Of a stretch of 64,000 nucleotides of DNA, positions 43,920-51,255 are shown piece by piece (position 1 is the first letter of the stretch; each line of letters starts with the position of its first letter). The position numbers were made by a program, and so were the translations under genes. The DNA lies in the NCBI RefSeq assembly GCF_007993815.1, contig NZ_VJWE01000011.1, positions 1,302,001-1,366,000 of the forward strand, given 5' to 3'. The stretch comes from Acidovorax delafieldii. Its GTDB lineage: Bacteria; Pseudomonadota; Gammaproteobacteria; Burkholderiales; Burkholderiaceae_C. A model generated the notes under the pieces. It was not told the DNA's origin. It saw only the letters and a program-made list of their open reading frames with translations, and ran no database searches.

Positions 43920-44561
43920 ATGTTCCCCACCACCCCGCTCCAGCTGTACCGCATGCCCATCTCGGGCCATTGCCATCGCGTGGAGCTGATGCTGTCCCTG
44001 CTCGGCCTTCCCTATGAACTGATTGATGTGAATCTGCTGCGCGGCGAACACCAGCGCGCGGAGTTTCTGGCACTCAACCCGCTGGGCCAGGTGCCCGTGC
44101 TGGTGGACGCGGGCCAGGTGCTGAGCGACAGCAATGGCATTCTGGTGTATCTGGTGCAGCGCTACGCCCCCGGCAATGCCTGGCTGCCGCAAGACGCCGT
44201 GGGGCAGGCGCAGCTGCAGCGCTGGTTCAGCCTGGCTGCGGGCTTTCTGGCGCCGGGCATCGGGGGGCCGCGCTTTGCGACGTTGACGGGCCGTGCCGTG
44301 AACGAGGTGGCGCAGGCCACCGGCAAGCGCCTGCTCGCCTTCATGGAGGACGAACTGCAGGGGCGGGCCTGGTTGCTCGGGGGCTCAGCGCCCAGCCTGG
44401 CCGATGTGGCCATGGTCAGCTACACCTCGCAGGCCCATCTGGCAGGGCTGCCGCTGGATGCCTACCCGCGCATTGCGGCCTGGGTGGCGCGCATGCAGGC
44501 CTTGCCGGGCTACCCGGTGCTGGCCGACCAGCTGCCCGCTGCCGAGCAGGTGGCGGCATGA
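43920..44561 (+). CDS. Glutathione S-transferase
   Basis: A 213-residue GST: thioredoxin-like N-terminal domain with RMPISGHCHRVELMLSLLG (in parts) and NPLGQVPVLVDAGQVLSDSNGILVYL (in parts, the Asp-Ser binding glutathione), then a helical C-terminal domain. It is first in an operon with the flavin-binding-like protein gene, which it overlaps by four bases, and is divergent from a LysR gene. Confidence 0.92.
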   Translation: MFPTTPLQLYRMPISGHCHRVELMLSLLGLPYELIDVNLLRGEHQRAEFLALNPLGQVPVLVDAGQVLSDSNGILVYLVQRYAPGNAWLPQDAVGQAQLQRWFSLAAGFLAPGIGGPRFATLTGRAVNEVAQATGKRLLAFMEDELQGRAWLLGGSAPSLADVAMVSYTSQAHLAGLPLDAYPRIAAWVARMQALPGYPVLADQLPAAEQVAA

Positions 44562-45559
44562 CAGCCACCGTGCCCGCTGCACCGGTTGGGGTGCCGGTGC
44601 CGCCCGAGGCATTCCACCCCGGTGAGCAGGCCTTGCAGGCGCGCGTGGGCGTGCGCGAGCGCATGGCGGCCGTGGGTGCGATGGTGCTGCGCGATCACAT
44701 GCCCGACCAGCACCGTGAGCTGTTTGAAAAGCTGCCCACCTTGCTGCTGGGGGCGCTGGATGAACAAGGCCAGCCGTGGGCCACGATGCTTGCCGGACCG
44801 CCTGGGTTTGTGCACACCCCCGATGCGCAGCGCATGCAGATCGCGACCGCGCCGGATTCCAAGGACCCGGTGCTCGCACACCTGGCGCCAGACGCGGCCG
44901 TGGGCGTGCTGGGGCTGGAGCCGCACACGCGGCGGCGCAACCGCATGAACGGGCGGGTGGCAGCGTTTGGCGATACCGGCCTGGACATGCAGGTGGTGCA
45001 GAGCTTTGGCAACTGCCCCAAATACATCCAGGCGCGGGAGCCAGGCCTGCGCGCTGCGCTGGCCGCTCCGGGCCCGGTGCAGTGGCTGGGCGCCGGACTG
45101 GACGCCGCCGCCATCGCGCGCGTGCAGCGTGCCGACACCCTGTTCATCGCCAGTGCCTCGGCGCCACGCCCCGGTGCCGGGCACAGCGAAGGCGTGGATG
45201 TATCGCACCGGGGCGGCGAGCCGGGCTTTGTGCAGGTGGCGCACACGGAGGCCGGCGTGGTGCTGAGCCTGCCGGACTACCCTGGCAACCAGTTCTTCAA
45301 CACCCTGGGCAACCTTGCGCTGCACCCGCTGGCAGGCCTGCTGGTGGTGGACTATGAAGAGGGCGGCTTGCTGCACATTGCCGCGCAGGCCGAGGTGCTG
45401 TGGGACCGCGCTGCGCGTGCTGCCTGGCCCGGCGCACAGCGTGTGCTGCGGCTCACGGTGCTGCGCGCCCTGTGGCGGCCGCAGGTGCTGCCGTGGCGCT
45501 GGACACCGCCGGTGTCGGCCCCTCAGTTCCGGGTGATGCGCGAGGCAGCGCTGGACTGA
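44558..45559 (+). CDS. Pyridoxamine 5'-phosphate oxidase-family (split-barrel flavin) protein
   Basis: A 333-residue protein of the PNPOx-like split-barrel family that binds flavin and related cofactors. Residues about 45-200 and 215-320 form two related halves (LLLGALDEQGQPWATMLAG, NRMNGRVAAFGD; LFIASASAPRPGAGHSEGVDVSHRGGEPGF, in parts). Long two-domain members are common in proteobacteria and uncharacterised. It shares ATGA with the GST gene. The last 107 bp overlap, tail to tail, the repair protein gene on the other strand. Confidence 0.8.
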   Translation: MTATVPAAPVGVPVPPEAFHPGEQALQARVGVRERMAAVGAMVLRDHMPDQHRELFEKLPTLLLGALDEQGQPWATMLAGPPGFVHTPDAQRMQIATAPDSKDPVLAHLAPDAAVGVLGLEPHTRRRNRMNGRVAAFGDTGLDMQVVQSFGNCPKYIQAREPGLRAALAAPGPVQWLGAGLDAAAIARVQRADTLFIASASAPRPGAGHSEGVDVSHRGGEPGFVQVAHTEAGVVLSLPDYPGNQFFNTLGNLALHPLAGLLVVDYEEGGLLHIAAQAEVLWDRAARAAWPGAQRVLRLTVLRALWRPQVLPWRWTPPVSAPQFRVMREAALD

Positions 45560-46442
45560 GTGGGGCACCACCAGCGGGCCGCGCACGGGGTGCCGTTGTC
45601 CCCGCGATGCGCCTGCGCGGCACGGTGGCCTCGGCCTCCACCATCTTGGCGCTGCGCTCGTGCGCTGTCTGCGCCAGCTCGGTGATGAGCGCGGCCTCGG
45701 GCAGGTTGTGCCAGTAGCGCGTGGGCATCTCCTTTTTCATCATGGCCAGCTTGAGCCGCGCGGGGTTGAAGATGTGGCGGTAGTAGGTGAGCCACAGCGC
45801 CTCGCCCGCATCGGGCGGCGGCGCGTCGCTGCGCTGCGCGCCGGGGCCGGTGTGCAGCTGCTGGCCGTCCCAGCGCACGCTGGCGTCGGGGGTGAGGATG
45901 GCCCAGCGCATCTGCGTGAAGCGGCGGATGAAGAAGCCCGCGTTGGCTACGGTGATGTAGTGGTCGGGCTCGAACCAGGCCATGTGCAGGGTCTGGCCGT
46001 CGGGTTCCACCACGGGCCGGAAGCGCACAAAGGCGTGCATCTTGTGGATGTCCCGCCGCACGCTGCGGACCATGTGGTGGGCCAACATGCGGTCGGCGTC
46101 CAGCGGGTCGTGCCGCGCGGCGTCGGCTTCATGGCCGCCCTGTGCCATGCGCCACAGCAGGCGGTACATCAGCGCAAAGCGGGCCGGGTCGCGGTGCAGG
46201 ATGAGTTGCTCGCACAGGTGCACAAAGTCGGGCGGTACGCGCAGCGGCGGCGCATCGGGGGCTGGGCTGGGCAAGGTGTGGCTGGCAGCAGGCTCGGGCG
46301 CGAACAGGTCTTCAGCGGCATCCGCTTGGCAGCGCCAGTCCACAGCCTGCGGAGGCACGTTGGCTTGCACCAGGGCGCGTGCCGCTTGGCGAAAACCGGG
46401 CCAGTCGGTGGCGTGGTCCAGCGTGATGGTGTGGCGCTGCAT
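45453..46442 (-). CDS. TIGR03915-family DNA repair-associated protein
   Basis: A 329-residue protein of the family that always travels with the radical SAM partner encoded just upstream. Conserved stretches include HKMHAFVRFRPV, WFEPDHYI, HTGP and AALWLTYYRHIFNPARLK-like EALWLTYYRHIFNPARL. In other genomes it may be fused to a uracil-DNA-glycosylase-like UdgX domain; here it stands alone. The C-terminal 35 residues are Ala/Pro-rich and lie opposite the end of the PNPOx-like gene. Probable SOS-controlled operon. Confidence 0.88.
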   Translation of the reverse strand: MQRHTITLDHATDWPGFRQAARALVQANVPPQAVDWRCQADAAEDLFAPEPAASHTLPSPAPDAPPLRVPPDFVHLCEQLILHRDPARFALMYRLLWRMAQGGHEADAARHDPLDADRMLAHHMVRSVRRDIHKMHAFVRFRPVVEPDGQTLHMAWFEPDHYITVANAGFFIRRFTQMRWAILTPDASVRWDGQQLHTGPGAQRSDAPPPDAGEALWLTYYRHIFNPARLKLAMMKKEMPTRYWHNLPEAALITELAQTAHERSAKMVEAEATVPRRRIAGTTAPRARPAGGAPLSPALPRASPGTEGPTPAVSSATAAPAAATGRAAP

Positions 46443-46457
46443 GCGGGCCTCTCCAGC

Positions 46458-47732
46458 TCAGAACAGGCTGCGCTGCACCGGCGGCGGCGTCAACTGCGCG
46501 GCGAGGTCGGCAGCGTCCAGCGCACGGCCGGGGCGGTAGTCGGCCGCCTCCACAAAGGGCAGCACTTTCCTGAGCGACACATGCAGCCGCGCCAGGTCCG
46601 CATGCCGCAGGCGGCGCACGCGGCGCGCGGCCAGCAGGCGGTCCACCGTCTGCACACCAAACCCGGGCACGCGCAGCAGCAGTTCGCGCGGGGCGGTGTT
46701 CAGGTTGACCGGAAAGAGCTCGCGGTGCGCCAGTGCCCAGGCCAGCTTGGGGTCCACGTCCAGCGCCAGCATGCCCTGCTGAGATGTCGGCACGATCTCG
46801 TCGTGGGTGAAGCCATAAAAGCGCATCAGCCAGTCGGCCTGGTACAGCCGGTGCTCGCGCACCGTGGGCGGCGCGGCCAGTGGCAGCGCGCGGGCCGCGT
46901 CGGGGATGGGGCTGAAGGCCGAGTAGTACACGCGCCGCAGCCGGTGCACGCCGTACAGCCGCGCGCTGGTGGCGAGGATGGTGCGGTCGTTGGTCGTATC
47001 CGCCCCCACGATCATCTGCGTGCTCTGCCCGCCGGGCGCAAAGTGCGGCACGCTGGCGCGGCGTGTGGTGCGCGACTGCGGCATGGACACGATGGGCAGT
47101 GCAGCCTGCTCCTTGCGCGCGGCGCGGGATTCGCCAATGTGCACGGCCATGCGGGCCATGGACCGGTCGATGGCGGCGCTGTTTTTCTCAGGGGCCAGCG
47201 CCTTCAGGCCCTCGGCCGTGGGCAGCTCGATGTTGATGGAGAGGCGGTCGGCATAGCGGCCAGCGCGCTGCATCAGCTCGGGCGATGCGTCGGGAATGGT
47301 TTTCAAGTGGATGTAGCCGCGAAAGTCGTGCTCTTCGCGCAGCACGCGGGCCACCTCCACCACCTGCTCCATGGTGTAGTCGGGGCTCTGGATGATGCCG
47401 CTGGACAGGAACAGCCCTTCGATACAGTTGCGGCGGTAAAAATCGAGCGTGAGCTGCACCACCTCATCGACCGTGAAGCGCGCGCGGGACACGTTGCTGG
47501 TGACACGGTTCACGCAGTACAGGCAGTCGTACTGGCAGAAGTTGGTGAGCAGAATCTTGAGCAGCGAGATGCAGCGCCCATCCGGCGCGTAGCTGTGGCA
47601 GATGCCCATGCCTTCGGTGGACCCCATGCCGCGCCCGCCCACCGAGTCGCGCGGCGCAGCTCCGCTCGATGCACACGAGGCGTCGTACTTGGCGGCGTCG
47701 GCCAGGATGGCGAGTTTGGACTGTAAATTCAC
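46458..47732 (-). CDS. Radical SAM DNA-repair/modification protein (TIGR03916)
   Basis: A 424-residue radical SAM protein. The cluster motif is CQYDCLYC (Cys66, Cys70, Cys73). SGIIQSPDYTMEQ and a helix-hairpin-helix region near the C-terminus (LLLRVPGFGVQTVDRLLAARR, in parts) suggest DNA binding. The family is predicted, not shown, to modify or repair DNA. The GTG at 47732 is the only good start, because an in-frame TAA lies just upstream, and no Shine-Dalgarno is visible. A LexA-type box overlaps this start. Confidence 0.88.
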   Translation of the reverse strand: MNLQSKLAILADAAKYDASCASSGAAPRDSVGGRGMGSTEGMGICHSYAPDGRCISLLKILLTNFCQYDCLYCVNRVTSNVSRARFTVDEVVQLTLDFYRRNCIEGLFLSSGIIQSPDYTMEQVVEVARVLREEHDFRGYIHLKTIPDASPELMQRAGRYADRLSINIELPTAEGLKALAPEKNSAAIDRSMARMAVHIGESRAARKEQAALPIVSMPQSRTTRRASVPHFAPGGQSTQMIVGADTTNDRTILATSARLYGVHRLRRVYYSAFSPIPDAARALPLAAPPTVREHRLYQADWLMRFYGFTHDEIVPTSQQGMLALDVDPKLAWALAHRELFPVNLNTAPRELLLRVPGFGVQTVDRLLAARRVRRLRHADLARLHVSLRKVLPFVEAADYRPGRALDAADLAAQLTPPPVQRSLF

Positions 47733-47749
47733 TGGATGAATTTACAGTA
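47730..47749 (-). promoter_or_regulatory. LexA (SOS) box at the radical SAM gene start
   Basis: CACTG-N10-CAGTA fits the proteobacterial LexA consensus TACTG-N10-CAGTA with a single change in the outer bases. The same bases are part of a perfect 12-base-arm palindrome (ACTGTAAATTCA, 47720-47731, with TGAATTTACAGT, 47737-47748). The box covers the GTG start and the bases before it, so LexA would block transcription of a leaderless or short-leader message. Confidence 0.6.
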
Positions 47750-47790
47750 TTTTGATTGTCTGACGCCAGCCTGGGGTCAAACGATAGCGG

Positions 47791-47860
47791 CAATATGCTC
47801 CTGATTTAATAGCTGCAGGCGCATGAAAATCATGCGCTTGCAGCCAAAATCACCTGAAAA
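47791..47860 (+). repeat. Dispersed repeat family A, ATGAAAAT-hairpin subtype
   Basis: CAATATGCTCCTGATTTAAT, AGCTGCAGGC, then GCATGAAAATCATGC (a small hairpin), GCTTGCAGCC and AAAATCACCTGAAAA. The copy at 57312-57378 matches it on the other strand. It lies between the radical SAM and ligB genes. Confidence 0.7.
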
Positions 47861-47868
47861 TTGCTGGA

Positions 47869-48714
47869 TTACACCGTTTCGAGGGCCATCACCGCCGTGG
47901 CCGTGTTCGAAATGGGGATGTGATAGTTGCTGTGCACCCGCCGCACGCCCGCGCTGGCGGTGGACAGCGCCCCGCGCATGGCCAGCCACATCAGCAGTTC
48001 CACGCCCTGGGTGCCGGTTTTTTCCACCAGCTCGTGCACGCTGAACTGCGTGGCCCACTCGGGGTTGGTGGTCAGGCTTTCGATGAACTGCAGGTCAAAC
48101 GCCTTGTTGATGAAGCCCGCGCGCTCGCCGTCGAGCTGGTGGCTGAGGCCGCCCGAGGCAATCACCGCCACCTTCTTGTTGCTGTCCCAGCTCTGGATCG
48201 CCTGGCCCACGGCCTTGCCCAGCGCGTAGCAGCGCTTGGCCGAGGGCAGCGGGAACTGCACGGTGTTGATGCACACCGGCACCACCGTCACGGGGCAATC
48301 GCCCTCGGGCCAGAAGAGTTTGAGCGGCAGCGTGCAGGCGTGGTCCACCAGCATCTCCTGGCAGGTGGTCACGTCAAACTCTTGCTCGATGAGCGTGTTG
48401 ATGAGGTGCCACGACAGGTCCACCTCGCCGGGGAAGGGCGGCAACGTGGGGATGCCCCAGCCTTCGTCGGCGTTGTTGTATTGCGCCGCTGCGCCCACGG
48501 CAAAGGTGGGCATCTTGTCGAGAAAGAAGTTCAGGCCGTGGTCGTTGTAGAACATCACCACCACGTCGGGCTGCTTCTCGCCCAGCCACTGGCGGATGGG
48601 CGGAAAGCCGTCGAAGAAGGGCTTCCAGTACGGATCGTTTTGCAGGCCCTTGTGGATGGCGTTGCCAATGGCCGGGATGTGCGAGGTGCCGAGGCCGCCG
48701 ATGAGTTGTGCCAT
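47869..48714 (-). CDS. ligB: Protocatechuate 4,5-dioxygenase, beta (catalytic) subunit
   Basis: Class III extradiol dioxygenase that opens the protocatechuate ring between carbons 4 and 5. The 281-residue protein has the iron ligands in GTSHIPAIG (His about 12), YNDHG (His about 59) and VELLMW (Glu), and the acid-base His in SGGLSHQLDG. AAGGAG precedes the ATG. It is 12 bp downstream of ligA, which encodes the partner subunit. Gallate or another catechol could be the true substrate. Confidence 0.9.
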   Translation of the reverse strand: MAQLIGGLGTSHIPAIGNAIHKGLQNDPYWKPFFDGFPPIRQWLGEKQPDVVVMFYNDHGLNFFLDKMPTFAVGAAAQYNNADEGWGIPTLPPFPGEVDLSWHLINTLIEQEFDVTTCQEMLVDHACTLPLKLFWPEGDCPVTVVPVCINTVQFPLPSAKRCYALGKAVGQAIQSWDSNKKVAVIASGGLSHQLDGERAGFINKAFDLQFIESLTTNPEWATQFSVHELVEKTGTQGVELLMWLAMRGALSTASAGVRRVHSNYHIPISNTATAVMALETV

Positions 48715-48726
48715 GGGTTTGTCTCC

Positions 48727-49074
48727 TTATTTGCCTGCGGCCACGAGCATGGCCTTGAATTCGTCTTTGGTCATGCCCGTCTGCTGCGCGCCGATGTCCT
48801 GCATGTCCAGCTTAAAGATGCCCGCAAACTTGGCCAGGTAGTAGGCGTTGCCGCCTGCGGCAATCAGCTGCAGCACGTTCTTGGCGCGGATGGCGGCGGC
48901 CTGCTGCTCGTTCAGGCGGTATTGCTTCATGTACGCCTCTTCGTCGGCCACAAAGGCCTTGCGGTTGGCCTCGTTGTTGAACGAGAAGCACATCTTGTTC
49001 AGCGCATAGCCCTTGCGGGCCTGGTCGCCATCGAACGGCGTGGTGCCGGGAATCGGGGGCAGTTTGGAAGGCAT
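48727..49074 (-). CDS. ligA: Protocatechuate 4,5-dioxygenase, alpha subunit
   Basis: A 115-residue subunit that covers the active site of LigB. PGTTPFDGDQARKGYALNK and NEEEAYMKQY-like VADEEAYMKQYRLNEQQ (in parts), then IAAGGNAYYLAKFAGI are typical of LigA. GGAG precedes the ATG. It is first in the ligAB operon and divergent from a LysR gene, with 85 bp between the starts. Confidence 0.92.
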   Translation of the reverse strand: MPSKLPPIPGTTPFDGDQARKGYALNKMCFSFNNEANRKAFVADEEAYMKQYRLNEQQAAAIRAKNVLQLIAAGGNAYYLAKFAGIFKLDMQDIGAQQTGMTKDEFKAMLVAAGK

Positions 49075-49159
49075 GGAAGTCTCCGGGGCTTGATGTAAGT
49101 CAGCCCGCAGTGTCGCGACGGCATTGCCAAAGATGAAGTGGCCCAAGATCATCGAATGC

Positions 49160-50104
49160 ATGAGCAAATTCGATGGATCACAGCTGGACGGGCACCTGCT
49201 GAAGCTGCTGCTGGCGGTGCTGGAGACGGGCAGCATCACGGCGGCGGCCGAGCGCCTGGGCGTCACCCAGTCGGCGGTGAGCCACTTGCTCGACAAGCTG
49301 CGCGCCATCACCGGCGACCCGTTGTTTGTGAAGCGCGGGCGCGGCATCGTACCTACCGCACGCGCCGAGGCCCTGGCCCAGCCCGCGCGCGACATGCTGC
49401 ACCAGATGCAGTTGTTTGCCCAAGGGGCCGACTTTGACCCGCGCGCTTGGCAGACCGAGCTGACCATCGCCGCCAATGACTTCCAGCGCGATTTGCTGCT
49501 GCCCGCGCTGGCCGCGCGCCTGCGCAGCGCTGCACCGGGCGTCACGCTGCGCATCGTGCCCAGCGGCGCGCCCAGCGCCGAACTGCTGCGCTCGGACGCG
49601 TGCCAGCTCGTCATCAGCCCCCGCCCGCCGGATGGCACGGACATCGTGCAAAAGCGCTTGTTTGAAGACCAGTACCGTGTGTTCTACGACGCCAGCGTGC
49701 GCAGCGCCCCCACCACCGAGGCCGACTACCTGGCCGCCGACCACGCCACGGTGGCCTATGAGGCGCACCGGGGGCTGGACCTGGACCGCCAACTGCTGGC
49801 CCGCGGCGTGCGCCGCCGCTTTGCGGTGCGCGTACCGGGCTTTGCCGCGCTACCCGCCTTTGTGCGTGGCACGGCGCTGCTCACCACCGCGCCCTCGCTG
49901 CTGGCCCGCACGGCCCTGGCAGACCTGACCAGCGCGCCTGTGCCGGTGGTGTGTCCGGACATGCCGATGTACCTGATCTGGCATGCGCGGTATCAGCAGG
50001 ATGCGGCGCACCGGTGGTTGCGGGCACAGCTGCAGGAAGTGCTGTTTGCGGTGTTGCCGCCGGGCAGGGGTGCACCTGCGTCTGCGTCAGTTGCGCTGCC
50101 GTGA
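49160..50104 (+). CDS. LysR-type regulator of ligAB
   Basis: A 314-residue LysR protein starting MSKFDGSQLDGHLLKLLLAV. The HTH includes GSITAAAERLGVTQSAVSHL. It is divergent from ligAB and the likely activator, in line with lig/pmd loci elsewhere, where a LysR protein responds to the ring-cleavage pathway. It overlaps the convergent amidotransferase-like gene by 18 bp. Confidence 0.91.
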   Translation: MSKFDGSQLDGHLLKLLLAVLETGSITAAAERLGVTQSAVSHLLDKLRAITGDPLFVKRGRGIVPTARAEALAQPARDMLHQMQLFAQGADFDPRAWQTELTIAANDFQRDLLLPALAARLRSAAPGVTLRIVPSGAPSAELLRSDACQLVISPRPPDGTDIVQKRLFEDQYRVFYDASVRSAPTTEADYLAADHATVAYEAHRGLDLDRQLLARGVRRRFAVRVPGFAALPAFVRGTALLTTAPSLLARTALADLTSAPVPVVCPDMPMYLIWHARYQQDAAHRWLRAQLQEVLFAVLPPGRGAPASASVALP

Positions 50105-50962
50105 CAGTGCTTGACGCAGCCGCCGCGCGGCCCGCTCCCGCAGCGAGGGCGCGGGGCGCGCCGCAGGTCGCGGGTGGGCCTTGGCTTGTTCGCAAGCCGC
50201 CAGAAAGTCATTCAGGATGGCCGTGTCGTCCAGCGTGTCCGAGCCCTGCTTGTGGAACTCGGGGTGCCATTGCGTGGCGGCGATGTAGCCACGCCCTGGC
50301 GCGGGTTTGAGGCGAATCGCCTCGGGCACGCCATCGGGTTCGCTCAGTGCCTCGACCACAAATTCCGGCGCCACCCGCTTGATGCCCTGGTGGTGGATGC
50401 TGTTGACCCGCGCGCGTGGCGTGTTGGGGTACAGCTCGGCCAGATGCGAGTCTGGCAGGATCTGGATGTCGTGGAAGTGCTGGTCGTAGGTGGTGGCGTT
50501 ACGGTGCTGCTGCGCGCCAGGGTGCTGGGTCTCGATGTCCTGGTACAGCGCGCCGCCAAAGGCCACGTTGATGAGCTGCAGGCCCCTGCACACGCCAAAG
50601 ATGGGCTTGCCGACCTGGGCAAAGGCTTTGACCACGGCCAGGTCGTACAGGTCGCGCACGCGGTCACCCACCCACTCGTCGCGCAAGGGCTCCTCGCCAT
50701 AGTTGCCCGGCCACACGTCGGCGCCGCCGTGCATCACGATGCCGTCCAGCCATTCGGCGTAGTGGTCCAGCGTCACATCACCACGCGCGGTCTCGCCTGT
50801 GGGGCAGGGCACCATCACCACCATGGCACCGGCCGACATCAGCCAGTGGGCGATGGACTGCTCGACGTATTGCAGCGTCTTGCCCGTGAACAGCGGGCGT
50901 GCAGGGTCGGCGTGTTGAAAGCAGGCGGACAGTCCAATCTTGAGGCGGGGGGCAGCAGGCAT
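50087..50962 (-). CDS. Gamma-glutamyl-GABA hydrolase-like class I amidotransferase (PuuD family)
   Basis: A 291-residue protein with the glutaminase triad: Cys in FGVCRGLQ (about 124), His and Glu in TQWHPEF. The PuuD group cleaves gamma-glutamyl amides such as gamma-glutamyl-GABA in polyamine breakdown. The last 30 residues are basic (ARPAPSLRERAARRLRQAL, in parts) and may be non-conserved. No other put genes are near. The 293 bp up to the FecR-domain gene hold no gene I can support. Confidence 0.88.
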   Translation of the reverse strand: MPAAPRLKIGLSACFQHADPARPLFTGKTLQYVEQSIAHWLMSAGAMVVMVPCPTGETARGDVTLDHYAEWLDGIVMHGGADVWPGNYGEEPLRDEWVGDRVRDLYDLAVVKAFAQVGKPIFGVCRGLQLINVAFGGALYQDIETQHPGAQQHRNATTYDQHFHDIQILPDSHLAELYPNTPRARVNSIHHQGIKRVAPEFVVEALSEPDGVPEAIRLKPAPGRGYIAATQWHPEFHKQGSDTLDDTAILNDFLAACEQAKAHPRPAARPAPSLRERAARRLRQALSRQRN

Positions 50963-51255
50963 GGGGGAAAGCTCCGGGCAGCGCTTGTGCGCGTGATTCC
51001 TGCAGTTGTAGCACCGCACCCCCTGTGGCGTCTGTAGGAAAGGGCCGTGCGGAGCGGCGCGTCGCCTCCATGGGTTGGTGGGGCGCGCAAAGCGCCACAA
51101 CCTGCAACGAAATGTGGCTTTCTTCATGAAATGTGTCCGCATGTCGACGGGACGCGGGCGAAATCTGGGGGGCTGATCGCCATAATTTCGGCTCACCCGG
51201 TGCCAGGGAGGGGCGCCCGGTGGCGCGATGCACGCCTTCCCCGAAAGCAGAAAAA

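Noticed and set aside
45660-47726. A 688-residue open frame opposite the two repair genes.
   Set aside because: The minus-strand genes carry the CxxxCxxC cluster and family motifs; this frame carries none.
47720-47748. Reading the 12-base-arm palindrome as a TetR operator.
   Set aside because: The inner CTG-N10-CAG spacing fits LexA better, the downstream genes are repair-related, and no TetR gene is adjacent.
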